Shown here: positions 54,567 to 62,563 of the stretch, one piece after another
Position numbering within the stretch: the first letter of the stretch is position 1
Layout: each line of letters opens with the position of its first letter
Source: Streptomyces sp. HUAS 15-9
Lineage (GTDB): Bacteria > Actinomycetota > Actinomycetes > Streptomycetales > Streptomycetaceae
Length of the DNA: 64,000 bases
NCBI RefSeq assembly: GCF_025642155.1
Contig: NZ_CP106798.1
Coordinates: 4,340,001 to 4,404,000, forward strand
Direction of reading: 5' to 3'
Notes under the pieces: generated by a model
Told to the model about the DNA's origin: nothing
Database searches by the model: none
What the model saw: only the letters and a program-made list of their open reading frames with translations
Position numbers and translations under genes: made by a program

Positions 54567-55289
54567 ATGGCGGAAGGCGCCGGATACGACGGAGTGAGCG
54601 ACCAGGACCTGCTCGCCCGCCATGTGGAAGGCGACCCCGATGCCTTCGGTGAGATCGTGCGGCGGCACCGGGACCGGCTCTGGGCGGTCGCGCTGCGGAC
54701 GCTGGGGGACCGTGAGGAGGCCGCTGACGCGGTCCAGGACGCCCTGGTGTCCGCCTACCGGGCCGCGCACACCTTCCGGGGGCAGTCGGCCGTCACGACC
54801 TGGCTGCATCGCATCACCGTGAACGCCTGCCTGGACCGTGCCCGCAAGGCGGCCTCCCGGAAGACCGCTCCCGTCGACGACACCGAGCGCCTGGAACAGC
54901 TCCTCGAGCCGCACGAGTCGGCCTCGGCGCCGGCCGAGCGGAACGACCTGCACCGCCAGCTCCTCGAAGCCCTCGGCACACTTCCCCACGAGCAGCGTGC
55001 GGCCCTCGTCCTGGTGGACATGCAGGGCTACCCCGTGGCGGAGGCGGCCCGCATCCTCGATGTGCCGACCGGAACGGTGAAAAGCCGCTGCGCTCGGGGT
55101 AGAGCAAGGCTGCTGCCACTGCTCTCCCATCTCAGGCCGGAAAACGCCGCCGACGGGACAGAGCCGGGCTCGGGACGGAACCGGGCGCCGGGGACTTCCG
55201 TCCCACCGGCAGCGGGACCTCAGAACAGAGGTCCACACACCGGACCGAGCGATTCAGCCGCAGTGAAGGGCGGAGGTGGGCGAGCGTGA
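54567..55289 (+). CDS. sigM: ECF sigma factor SigM
   Basis: 240 residues. Region 2 is at about 18-85 (DPDAFGEIVRRHRDRLWAVALRTLGDREEAADAVQDALVSAYR...), region 4 at about 125-180 (LLEALGTLPHEQRAALVLVDMQGYPVAEAARILDVPTGTVKSRCARGRARL). A Gly/Pro-rich tail of 50 residues follows. The genomic position between murJ/pseudokinase and anti-sigma-trxBA matches sigM of mycobacteria. The start has GGGAGGGG at 9 nt. The stop overlaps the anti-sigma start (GTGA), so the pair is translationally coupled. Confidence 0.9.
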   Translation: MAEGAGYDGVSDQDLLARHVEGDPDAFGEIVRRHRDRLWAVALRTLGDREEAADAVQDALVSAYRAAHTFRGQSAVTTWLHRITVNACLDRARKAASRKTAPVDDTERLEQLLEPHESASAPAERNDLHRQLLEALGTLPHEQRAALVLVDMQGYPVAEAARILDVPTGTVKSRCARGRARLLPLLSHLRPENAADGTEPGSGRNRAPGTSVPPAAGPQNRGPHTGPSDSAAVKGGGGRA

Positions 55290-56206
55290 CTTCCACGACG
55301 GACACAACCGGGCACCCGGACGTCGCCGAGATCTCCGACCTCACCGAAGGTCTGCTCCCGCCCACACGGACCGCGGACGTACGGCGCCATCTGGACGAGT
55401 GCGAACTGTGCACGGACGTCTTCACCTCGCTGGAGGAGATCCGGGGCCTCCTGGGCACGCTGCCGGGCCCGGTGCGGATGCCCGACGACGTCGCCGGGCG
55501 TATCGATGCCGCCCTCGCCGCGGAAGCCCTGCTGCAGGCCACCGCCGCCGGGTCCGCGGACACGCCGGTCCTGGTCTCCGCCTCCCCCGAGCTGTCGGAC
55601 GAGGACGCCGAGGCGCCTGTTTCACGTGAAACATCGGCACCGGTGGACCGGCCCGCCGGACGCCCCCATGCGGCGACCGGCCCGGGCCGCAAGGACCGCG
55701 GACGCGGCCGGCGTCGCCGGACGGTCGTCCTGGGAGCCGTCTTCACCGCTGCCCTGCTGGGGGCCGGTTCTCTCTTCCTGGAGTCGCTGGGCAACGACCA
55801 GCCGACCACCGCGGCGCACGACGCCTTCTCCAGCGGAAGCCTCAAGGGCCAGGTGACGGATCTGCTCACCACGAAGAAGGGCCTGCCGCACGGCTCCGGG
55901 AGCCAGAAGCCCCGGCTGGGGATCCAGTCGGAGACCGAGACACCCGGGTCGACCGCCAAGACCCTCATCCAGCCGCAGATCCCGGTCCCCGGCTGTGTGC
56001 GGCAGGGCATCAACAACACCGGCGCCGTCCTGGGCGCCCAGAAGGGGACATACGAGGGAACGGATGCCTATCTCGTCATCCTGCCCGACGCGGGCGACAA
56101 CACACGGGTGACGGCATACGTCGTCGACGCAACCTGTATGAAGATGAGCAAGGAGGCGGCCACCCCCGGCAAGGTCCTTCTGACGCAGTCCTTCGCGCGT
56201 CCCTGA
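55286..56206 (+). CDS. membrane-anchored zinc-finger anti-sigma factor
   Basis: 306 residues. An N-terminal anti-sigma zinc-binding motif H35-x3-C39-x2-C42 (RRHLDECELC) lies in the helical ASD. A Pro/Ala linker contains a perfect parS read in frame as VSRET (about residues 112-116). One membrane helix follows (about 148-170: TVVLGAVFTAALLGAGSLF), then an extracytoplasmic domain with two Cys (VPGCVRQG, DATCMKM). It should hold SigM at the membrane until a signal, probably redox or envelope stress. Coupled to sigM by a 4-nt overlap. Confidence 0.85.
   Translation: MTSTTDTTGHPDVAEISDLTEGLLPPTRTADVRRHLDECELCTDVFTSLEEIRGLLGTLPGPVRMPDDVAGRIDAALAAEALLQATAAGSADTPVLVSASPELSDEDAEAPVSRETSAPVDRPAGRPHAATGPGRKDRGRGRRRRTVVLGAVFTAALLGAGSLFLESLGNDQPTTAAHDAFSSGSLKGQVTDLLTTKKGLPHGSGSQKPRLGIQSETETPGSTAKTLIQPQIPVPGCVRQGINNTGAVLGAQKGTYEGTDAYLVILPDAGDNTRVTAYVVDATCMKMSKEAATPGKVLLTQSFARP
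55619..55632. other. parS site, perfect, inside the anti-sigma gene
   Basis: Exact GTTTCACGTGAAAC, in frame as V-S-R-E-T in the linker between the zinc-binding domain and the membrane helix. Confidence 0.95.
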
Positions 56207-56278
56207 GCGACCGTTCTTCGTCTCGGCCCAGCGTGGTGAATCCCTACCCATGTGGCATCCCGTGTGCCCGGACACACC

Positions 56279-56306
56279 GGGAATGCGGGACCCTTAGGAT
56301 CCGTTG
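56279..56306 (+). promoter_or_regulatory. sigma-R promoter of trxBA
   Basis: GGGAAT (56279-56284), 18-bp spacer, GTTG (56303-56306): an exact match to the Streptomyces sigma-R consensus. It ends 70 bp before the trxB start. Disulfide stress frees sigma-R from RsrA and turns on the thioredoxin system. Confidence 0.9.
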
Positions 56307-56375
56307 GGTGGGGTGAGGGTCCCGAAATGGCTCCCACCGGTCGACTGAGACAGACCAGAGACGAGGAATCAAGCC

Positions 56376-57344
56376 GTGAGCGACGTCCGTAACGTGATCA
56401 TCATCGGCTCCGGGCCCGCCGGGTACACGGCGGCGCTGTACACCGCGCGGGCGTCGCTGAAGCCCCTGGTGTTCGAGGGTGCCGTCACCGCGGGCGGTGC
56501 GCTGATGAACACGACCGAGGTGGAGAACTTCCCCGGCTTCCGCGACGGGATCATGGGCCCCGATCTCATGGACAACATGCGCGCCCAGGCCGAGCGCTTC
56601 GGCGCCGAGCTCATCCCGGACGACATCGTCTCCGTCGACCTGAGCGGTGAGATCAAGACCGTCACGGACACCGCGGGCACCGTCCACCAGGCCAAGGCCG
56701 TCATCGTCACCACCGGCTCCCAGCACCGCAAGCTCGGCCTGCCCAACGAGGACGCCCTCTCCGGCCGTGGTGTCTCATGGTGCGCCACCTGTGACGGGTT
56801 CTTCTTCAAGGACCAGGACATCGCAGTGATCGGCGGCGGTGACACCGCGATGGAGGAGGCCACCTTCCTGTCGCGCTTCGCCAAGTCCGTGACGATCGTG
56901 CACCGCCGGGACAGCCTGCGCGCCTCCAAGGCGATGCAGGAGCGTGCCTTCGCCGACCCGAAGATCAAGTTTGCCTGGCACAGCGAGGTCGCCGAGATCC
57001 AGGGCGACCAGAAGCTCTCCGGCCTCAAGCTCCGCAACGTCAAGACCGGCGAGCTCTCGGACCTGGCGGTGACGGGTCTGTTCATCGCGATCGGCCACGA
57101 CCCGCGCACCGAGCTGTTCAAGGGCCAGCTGGACCTCGACGAGGAGGGCTACCTTAAGGTCGACTCGCCCTCCACCCGGACGAACCTGACGGGCGTCTTC
57201 GCCGCGGGTGACGTGGTCGACCACACCTACCGTCAGGCGATCACCGCGGCCGGCACCGGCTGCTCCGCCGCTCTCGACGCCGAGCGTTTCCTCGCCGCCC
57301 TCGCGGACGGTGAGAAGGCCGAGCCCGAGAAGACCTCCGCCTGA
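56376..57344 (+). CDS. trxB: thioredoxin reductase
   Basis: 322 residues, a low-Mr flavoprotein. The FAD-binding [16 protein letters not shown] is at the N-terminus, the redox-active C136-A-T-C139 in the NADPH domain, [17 protein letters not shown] binds NADPH, and [16 protein letters not shown] binds FAD near the end. It passes electrons from NADPH to thioredoxin. The GTG has GAGGAA at 9 nt. trxA follows 44 bp later; sigma-R promoter upstream. Confidence 0.96.
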   Translation: MSDVRNVIIIGSGPAGYTAALYTARASLKPLVFEGAVTAGGALMNTTEVENFPGFRDGIMGPDLMDNMRAQAERFGAELIPDDIVSVDLSGEIKTVTDTAGTVHQAKAVIVTTGSQHRKLGLPNEDALSGRGVSWCATCDGFFFKDQDIAVIGGGDTAMEEATFLSRFAKSVTIVHRRDSLRASKAMQERAFADPKIKFAWHSEVAEIQGDQKLSGLKLRNVKTGELSDLAVTGLFIAIGHDPRTELFKGQLDLDEEGYLKVDSPSTRTNLTGVFAAGDVVDHTYRQAITAAGTGCSAALDAERFLAALADGEKAEPEKTSA

Positions 57345-57388
57345 TTCCCCTTCCCGCCCCACCGCACGATCAAGTTAAGGAGCCCGCC

Positions 57389-57721
57389 GTGGCCGGCACC
57401 CTGAAGAATGTGACCGACGACTCCTTCGAGCAGGACGTCCTCAAGAGCGACAAGCCCGTCCTGGTGGACTTCTGGGCCGCCTGGTGCGGACCGTGCCGCC
57501 AGATCGCGCCGTCCCTCGAGGCGATCGCCGCCGAGCACGGCGACAAGATCGAAGTCGTCAAGCTCAACATCGACGAGAACCCGGCTACGGCCGCCAAGTA
57601 CGGCGTCATGTCCATCCCGACCCTGAACGTCTACCAGAACGGCGAGGTCGCCAGGACGATCGTCGGTGCGAAGCCGAAGGCCGCGATCGTCCGCGACCTT
57701 GAGGACTTCATCGCCGAGTAG
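57389..57721 (+). CDS. trxA: thioredoxin
   Basis: 110 residues with the thioredoxin fold. Active site W-C33-G-P-C36-R, the cis-Pro in [12 protein letters not shown]. Cytosolic disulfide reductant for many proteins, reduced by TrxB. The GTG has TAAGGAG 8 nt upstream. Co-transcribed with trxB; a parS site and a hairpin terminator follow. Confidence 0.96.
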   Translation: MAGTLKNVTDDSFEQDVLKSDKPVLVDFWAAWCGPCRQIAPSLEAIAAEHGDKIEVVKLNIDENPATAAKYGVMSIPTLNVYQNGEVARTIVGAKPKAAIVRDLEDFIAE

Positions 57722-57750
57722 TCGGCAGGGCCGTCGAGGCGACGGCGGAT

Positions 57751-57764
57751 GTTTCACGTGAAAC
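57751..57764. other. parS site, perfect GTTTCACGTGAAAC
   Basis: Exact ParB site 29 bp after the trxA stop, next to the terminator. Confidence 0.95.
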
Positions 57765-57765
57765 A

Positions 57766-57799
57766 CGAATGGGCCAGCCCGGAAGGGCCGGCCCATTCG
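57766..57799. terminator. bidirectional terminator, trxA / GNAT
   Basis: A 15-bp inverted repeat with one mismatch (57766-57780 with 57785-57799), loop GGAA, between convergent genes. Confidence 0.75.
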
Positions 57800-57815
57800 G
57801 CGTTTCCAGCGGGTC

Positions 57816-58433
57816 TCAGAGCGGCCGCAGCACGGGTTCCTTCTGTACGGCCCCCAGCAGCCGGTCGATGGCGAGCTCCACGTCTTCCTTCCAGGAGAGC
57901 GTGGACCGCAGTTCCAGCCGCAGCCGCGGATGGATGGGGTGCTGCCGGACCGTCTTGAAACCCACGGCCAGAAGGTGGTCGGCGGGCAGGACACAGGCCG
58001 GCTCCTTCCAGCGCGCGTCACCGAAGGCCTCGATCGCCTTGAAGCCGCGTCGCAGCAGATCCTTGGCGACCGTCTGGACCATCACTCTGCCGAGCCCCTG
58101 CCCCTGATAGCCGGGCAGGATGAAGCCGGTGATCAACTGCACGGCGTCCGGGGAGACAGGGCTCGTGGGGAACGCCGTGGAGCGGGGAACGTAGGCGGGC
58201 GGAGCGTAGAGCACAAAGCCGACCGGTGCGTCGTCGACGTAGACCACGCGGCCGCAGGACCCCCAGTCCAGCAGGACGGCGGAGATCCAGGCCTCCTTCT
58301 CCATGGCGGGGGTGCCCGCCCTTACCGCGGCCTCACCGCTGACGGGGTCCAACTCCCAGAAGACACACGCCCGACAGCGCTGGGGAAGGTCCTGAAGGTT
58401 GTCCAGCGTGAGTGGTACGAGCCGACGCCCCAT
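57816..58433 (-). CDS. GNAT family N-acetyltransferase
   Basis: 205 residues. MGRRLVPLTLDNLQDLPQRCRACVFWELDP at the N-terminus holds two Cys (CRAC) typical of this actinobacterial group; the acetyl-CoA loop is PGYQGQGLGRVMVQTVAKDLL (about residues 108-128). The ATG at 58433 has GAGGAA 9 nt upstream; the frame to 58595 lacks protein-like composition. It lies where Mycobacterium has genes between trxC and parB. Substrate unknown. Confidence 0.82.
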   Translation of the reverse strand: MGRRLVPLTLDNLQDLPQRCRACVFWELDPVSGEAAVRAGTPAMEKEAWISAVLLDWGSCGRVVYVDDAPVGFVLYAPPAYVPRSTAFPTSPVSPDAVQLITGFILPGYQGQGLGRVMVQTVAKDLLRRGFKAIEAFGDARWKEPACVLPADHLLAVGFKTVRQHPIHPRLRLELRSTLSWKEDVELAIDRLLGAVQKEPVLRPL

Positions 58434-58579
58434 GAAGGCTGTTCCTCGCTTTCTTCGCCCGCGGCATCGCAAGCGGCTGTCAGAGCGCTGCGTTCCCTGA
58501 GCAGACTGCCGACGAAACCGCCGACCGCGCCCAAGCCCAGGCCCGCGCTCACCAGTCCGGTACGGCTCATCATTCGCAT
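58322..58579 (-). CDS. small putative membrane protein overlapping the GNAT gene
   Basis: An 85-residue frame from ATG 58579, which has a strong ribosome site (GGAGG, 8 nt spacing). The first 45 codons have normal G/C-ending bias and encode one hydrophobic segment (MSRTGLVSAGLGLGAVGGFVGSLL). The last 37 codons overlap the start of the GNAT gene in another frame and look less protein-like. Either a short real gene coupled to the GNAT gene or a chance frame; not in any family I know. Confidence 0.4.
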   Translation of the reverse strand: MRMMSRTGLVSAGLGLGAVGGFVGSLLRERSALTAACDAAGEESEEQPSWGVGSYHSRWTTFRTFPSAVGRVSSGSWTPSAVRPR

Positions 58580-58678
58580 GGCCCCCGCCTCCCACTCAGA
58601 GGTGCTGCCAGGTGGACGCGCCAAACCCGATCGCATCGTATCCACGATGCGATTGCATCGATAGCGCCTGAAAGCAAA

Positions 58679-58757
58679 GAGCGGATCGTGTTCCGGTACG
58701 CACCGGACACCATCCGCTCAGCTGCCTGAACAAGCGGCCCCCGGCCAAGGAGGGCCG
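58679..58757 (-). terminator. hairpins after parB
   Basis: An imperfect long inverted repeat at about 58679-58720 (GAGCGGAT with ATCCGCTC at its ends) and a GC-rich stem near 58734-58757 (GCGGCCC with GGGCCGC) lie downstream of the parB stop on the minus strand. Probable end of the parAB transcript. Confidence 0.5.
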
Positions 58758-58765
58758 CCCGGGGA

Positions 58766-59866
58766 TCAGTCCTCCGCCTCCTCGGACAGATCGTCCTGGA
58801 CGCCCCGCTGCAGGACCGGCCCCTCGCCCGGGGCGAGCGTGCCGAGGATCCGCTCAAGGTCATCCATCGAGGCGAACTCGACGGTGATCTTACCCTTCTT
58901 CTGGCCCAGGTCGACCTTCACCCGCGTCTCGAAACGGTCCGACAGACGCGTCGCGAGATCGCTCAGTGCCGGGGAGACCCGGGCACCGGCACGCGGTCCC
59001 TTGGCCCGCTGTGTCGTCTGGGGCCGCGATCCCATGAGGGTCACGATCTCCTCCACGGCCCGCACCGAGAGCCCCTCGGCCACGATCCGGTGGGCCAGGC
59101 GGTCCTGCTCCTCCGAATCCTCGACGGACAGCAGTGCGCGGGCATGTCCGGCGGAGAGGACTCCGGCGGCGACCCGGCGCTGGACCGCGGGGGAAAGCTT
59201 CAGCAGACGCAGGGTGTTGGAGACCTGCGGACGGGAGCGCCCGATGCGGTCCGCCAGCTGGTCGTGCGTGCAGTTGAAGTCCTTCAGCAACTGGTCGTAG
59301 GCAGCGGCTTCTTCCAGCGGGTTCAGCTGGGCTCGGTGCAGGTTCTCCAGCAGCGCGTCCAGGAGGAGCTTCTCGTCCTCCGTGGCCCGCACGATCGCCG
59401 GGATCGCCTCGAGGCCGGCCTCACGGCAGGCACGCCAGCGCCGCTCACCCATGATGAGTTCATAGCGGGCGGGGCCGAGCTGCCGTACGACGACGGGCTG
59501 GAGGAGACCGACCTCCTTGATGGAGGTGACCAGTTCCTTCAGCGCCTCTTCGTCGAAGACCTCACGCGGCTGGCGCGGGTTCGGTGTGATGGACTCGAGG
59601 GGGATCTCGGCGAAGTGGGCGCCCACCGGAGGCGCGGGCGTCTCCGCGAAGCCGTTCATCGCCGGCTCCTCGGTTTCATGTGAAACGGGCGGCAGCGTGG
59701 CCACCTTCGCCGCGGCCACCCCACGGTCGCTCGACAGCACCGGAACCGCTGCGGGGGACGCGGGAGCCGCACCACCCAACGCGGTCTGGGCCGGTGTCCT
59801 CTCCGTCGGGGCAGCGGGAATCAGTGCGCCGAGTCCACGGCCCAGACCCCTCCGTCGCTCGCTCAC
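58766..59866 (-). CDS. parB: chromosome-partitioning protein ParB
   Basis: 366 residues, a CTP-dependent DNA clamp that loads at parS. The N-terminal [10 protein letters not shown] motif contacts ParA; the ParB/CTPase domain has [29 protein letters not shown] and the GERRWRA box; the HTH ([24 protein letters not shown]) reads parS; the C-terminal dimer domain follows [21 protein letters not shown]. The linker (about residue 61) contains VSHET, encoded by a one-mismatch parS. The GTG overlaps the parA stop (GTGA) with GGAGGGG as ribosome site. Confidence 0.97.
   Translation of the reverse strand: MSERRRGLGRGLGALIPAAPTERTPAQTALGGAAPASPAAVPVLSSDRGVAAAKVATLPPVSHETEEPAMNGFAETPAPPVGAHFAEIPLESITPNPRQPREVFDEEALKELVTSIKEVGLLQPVVVRQLGPARYELIMGERRWRACREAGLEAIPAIVRATEDEKLLLDALLENLHRAQLNPLEEAAAYDQLLKDFNCTHDQLADRIGRSRPQVSNTLRLLKLSPAVQRRVAAGVLSAGHARALLSVEDSEEQDRLAHRIVAEGLSVRAVEEIVTLMGSRPQTTQRAKGPRAGARVSPALSDLATRLSDRFETRVKVDLGQKKGKITVEFASMDDLERILGTLAPGEGPVLQRGVQDDLSEEAED
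59673..59686. other. parS-like site, one mismatch, inside parB
   Basis: GTTTCATGTGAAAC, changed at position 7, read in frame in parB as V-S-H-E-T. Confidence 0.55.
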
Positions 59867-60936
59867 TGGATCCCCTCCACCATGCTCGGGTTGTTCTGGG
59901 CGCCGATGTGGGCCTGCGTCGGGTCATAGCTGACACCGACACCCTTCAGCGCGATTTCTCGGGCGGCCTCCAGATAGGAGAGGGCACCGCTCGATCCTGG
60001 ATCGTATGTCAGCACCGTCTGCCCATAGCTGGGCGCCTCGGAGATACGGACCGACCGGGGAATGCTAGTGCGCAGCACCTCATCACCAAAGTGGCTGCGC
60101 ACCTCGTCCGCGACCTGGGAGGCGAGACGCGTCCGGCCGTCGTACATGGTGAGCAGGATCGTCGATACATGCAGGGCGGGGTTGAGGTGGCCCCGCACCA
60201 GGTCGACGTTGCGCAGCAGCTGCCCCAGGCCCTCCAGCGCGTAGTACTCGCACTGGATCGGGATCAGGACCTCCTGTCCCGCGACCAGAGCATTGACCGT
60301 GAGCAGACCGAGAGACGGCGGGCAGTCGATGAGGATGTAGTCCAGCGGCTGCTCGTATGCCTGGATCGCACGCTGCAGCCTGCTCTCCCGCGCCACGAGG
60401 GACACCAGCTCGATCTCCGCACCGGCGAGATCGATCGTGGCGGGGGCGCAGAAGAGCCCCTCCACATCGGGGACCGGCTGCACGACATCCGCGAGAGGCT
60501 TGCTCTCGACCAGCACGTCGTAGATGGAAGGAACATCGGCGTGATGGTCGATCCCCAGCGCAGTGGACGCATTGCCCTGTGGGTCGAGGTCGATCACCAG
60601 GACGCGGCCGCCATGCAGGGCCAGTGAAGCGGCAAGATTGACGGTCGTCGTCGTCTTGCCCACACCGCCCTTCTGGTTGGCAACGACCACGACCCGGGTC
60701 TGCTCCGGTCGTGGCAGTCCTTCGCCGGCGCGGCCCAAAGCCTCCACCGCCAGCTGGGCAGCACGACCGATCGGAGTGTCGTCCATAGGAGGCGGTGTTT
60801 CACGTGAAACATCCGCCCCCATCGACTCGGTACGGGGACCGGGGACCGGATCGGTCATCGGTCCCGCGATGTTGGCGTCGGACCGCAAGGATTCACTCTC
60901 CTCGACTTCAGGCTCGCAATGAACAGAGCCTCCCAT
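59863..60936 (-). CDS. parA: chromosome-partitioning ATPase ParA
   Basis: 357 residues from ATG 60936. The deviant Walker [15 protein letters not shown] is at about 85-98, [13 protein letters not shown] follows, then [15 protein letters not shown] (Walker B). ParA polymerises along the hypha and positions ParB-oriC complexes before sporulation septation. The N-terminal 70 residues are acidic and include VSRET from an embedded parS. The frame is open to 61329, but the upstream part lies over DnaA boxes and another parS and is probably leader; start not certain. Confidence 0.95.
   Translation of the reverse strand: MGGSVHCEPEVEESESLRSDANIAGPMTDPVPGPRTESMGADVSRETPPPMDDTPIGRAAQLAVEALGRAGEGLPRPEQTRVVVVANQKGGVGKTTTTVNLAASLALHGGRVLVIDLDPQGNASTALGIDHHADVPSIYDVLVESKPLADVVQPVPDVEGLFCAPATIDLAGAEIELVSLVARESRLQRAIQAYEQPLDYILIDCPPSLGLLTVNALVAGQEVLIPIQCEYYALEGLGQLLRNVDLVRGHLNPALHVSTILLTMYDGRTRLASQVADEVRSHFGDEVLRTSIPRSVRISEAPSYGQTVLTYDPGSSGALSYLEAAREIALKGVGVSYDPTQAHIGAQNNPSMVEGIQ
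60797..60810. other. parS site, perfect, inside parA
   Basis: Exact GTTTCACGTGAAAC, read as V-S-R-E-T in the parA N-terminal extension. Confidence 0.95.
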
Positions 60937-61201
60937 GTCTTCGGGGTCGCGAACCAGTGAGGCCTGTTGTTCTGTGGAGAAATCCACCTCTGTGGACAAC
61001 TCCGATGCCTCTCCGAGTGAACCGAGAGGCCTGCGGTCGCGGGGTTCGGCCGCCGCGCGGCCGCGACTGATGATGCCGTGCAACAGTGAGCGACGTTTCA
61101 CGTGAAACACGATGCACAGCGGCCGCGGCCGGGCCCTCACGACACTCCGGCACGCATGGGTCTGGCAGCTTGTGTGGAGTACGTCTCGTCCACAGGACGG
61201 A
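60937..61201. promoter_or_regulatory. parA upstream region with parS and DnaA boxes
   Basis: 265 bp between rsmG and parA. It contains a perfect parS (61095-61108), DnaA boxes TTCTCCACA (60973-60981, minus) and TTGTCCACA (60991-60999, minus), and TCGTCCACA (61186-61194, plus). The parAB promoters should be here; in S. coelicolor one is constitutive and one sporulation-induced. Confidence 0.65.
61095..61108. other. parS site, perfect GTTTCACGTGAAAC
   Basis: Exact ParB site 160 bp upstream of the parA start, in the presumed parAB promoter region; candidate for autoregulation. Confidence 0.95.
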
Positions 61202-61918
61202 TCAGCGCCGTCGGCGTGCCCGCCCCGTACGGGCGGCCTTCGCCCGCTTCGCCGCGAACCGCACCCCGCCGGGACTCTCCCCGACCTCGACCCGCACCAC
61301 CGTGGACAGCGGGTCCACGACGCCTTCACCCACGTGGAGCACGGACGTCTCCACCGCCCCGAGCTTGCTCAGCGCGGTGGCCGCGCTCTTGAGCTCCTCC
61401 TCGGCGGTGTCACCCTTCAGGGCAAGCATCTCGCCGTACGGCCGCAGCAGCGGGATGCCCCAGGTGGCCAGCCGGTCCAGCGGAGCCACGGCCCGTGCCG
61501 TCACCACATGGACCGGTGGCAGCGTGCCCATGACCTCCTCGGCACGGCCACGCACGACGGTGACGTGATCAAGACCCAGGAGCTCGACAACCTCGGTGAG
61601 GAAGGTCGTACGCCGCAGCAGCGGCTCCAGAAGCGTGATCTTCAGGTCCTCCCGGACAAGCGCCAGGGGAATGCCCGGAAGCCCCGCGCCCGAGCCGACG
61701 TCGCACACCGTCACCCCCTCGGGGACGACTTCCGAGAGCACCGCACAGTTCAGCAGGTGGCGCTCCCACAGGCGGGGCACTTCCCGCGGGCCGATCAGAC
61801 CACGCTGCACGCCCGCCTCGGCGAGCAGTTCCGCGTAGCGGACCGCATCGGCGAAGCGATGACCAAACACCTCCCGCGCCTGTTCGGGCGCAGGGGGGAG
61901 CTCCGCTGCCTCCGTCAC
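61202..61918 (-). CDS. rsmG: 16S rRNA (guanine-N7) methyltransferase
   Basis: 238 residues. The SAM-binding loop VCDVGSGAGLPGIPLAL is at about 70-86, with RHLLNCAVLSEVV before it and VTARAVAPLDRLATW (catalytic region) later. It methylates G527 (E. coli numbering) of 16S rRNA; loss gives low-level streptomycin resistance and raises antibiotic output in Streptomyces. A basic tail (KRAKAARTGRARRRR) ends it. GTG start at 61918. Confidence 0.95.
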   Translation of the reverse strand: MTEAAELPPAPEQAREVFGHRFADAVRYAELLAEAGVQRGLIGPREVPRLWERHLLNCAVLSEVVPEGVTVCDVGSGAGLPGIPLALVREDLKITLLEPLLRRTTFLTEVVELLGLDHVTVVRGRAEEVMGTLPPVHVVTARAVAPLDRLATWGIPLLRPYGEMLALKGDTAEEELKSAATALSKLGAVETSVLHVGEGVVDPLSTVVRVEVGESPGGVRFAAKRAKAARTGRARRRR

Positions 61919-61988
61919 GGGGACCGTCCTTCCGTACAGCGCCGGCGCACCGAGCGCCGGCCACCAGAACTATCAGGCTGACAAAGTT

Positions 61989-62017
61989 CGGCCCCGTCTG
62001 CGCAACAGACGGGGCCG
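61989..62017 (-). terminator. terminator after jag
   Basis: A perfect 12-bp inverted repeat (61989-62000 with 62006-62017) and a 5-nt loop between jag and rsmG, so rsmG may need its own promoter. Confidence 0.75.
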
Positions 62018-62035
62018 GTGGAATGGTGAGACCGA

Positions 62036-62548
62036 TCAGGCGGGCAGCACGACGACGAAGCGCTGCGGCTCCTCGCCCTCCGACTCGCTGCGCAGCCCCG
62101 CGGCCTTGACCGCGTCGTGCACGACCTTGCGCTCGAACGGGGTCATCGGCTTGAGCTTCACGGGCTCGCCGGAGCTCTTGACCTCGGCGGCGGCCTTGGC
62201 ACCCAGCTCGGAGAGCTCGGCGCGCTTCTTGGCACGGTAGCCCGCGATGTCCAGCATCAGCCGGCTGCGGTCCCCGGTCTCCCGGTGCACGGCCAGTCGG
62301 GTCAGCTCCTGCAGAGCCTCCAGCACCTCGCCGTCCCGGCCGACCAGCTTCTGCAGGTCGCGGCTGCCCGCGTCGCTGATGATCGACACGGAGGCGCGGT
62401 CGGCCTCGACGTCCATGTCGATATCGCCGTCGAGATCGGCGATGTCCAGCAGACCCTCGAGGTAGTCCGCCGCGATCTCGCCCTCCTGCTCCAGGCGGGT
62501 CAGGGTGTCTGCACCCTCGGCAGCGGCGGAGGTGGTGCCTTCCGTCAC
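62036..62548 (-). CDS. jag: Jag / KhpB-like RNA-binding protein (KH-II and R3H domains)
   Basis: 170 residues. A KH-like domain at about 45-105 (DVEADRASVSIISDAGSRDLQKLVGRDGEVLEALQELTRLAV) is followed by an R3H domain (MTPFERKVVHDAV, with RxxxH). Gene order next to yidC is universal. It probably binds mRNA or acts in the envelope with YidC. Start 15 bp after the yidC stop. Confidence 0.92.
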   Translation of the reverse strand: MTEGTTSAAAEGADTLTRLEQEGEIAADYLEGLLDIADLDGDIDMDVEADRASVSIISDAGSRDLQKLVGRDGEVLEALQELTRLAVHRETGDRSRLMLDIAGYRAKKRAELSELGAKAAAEVKSSGEPVKLKPMTPFERKVVHDAVKAAGLRSESEGEEPQRFVVVLPA

Positions 62549-62563
62549 GGGATGGACTCCTTC

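Noticed and set aside
58434..58595. N-terminal extension of the GNAT protein
   Set aside because: The extension is Arg/Gly-rich without codon bias, and ATG 58433 has a proper ribosome site.
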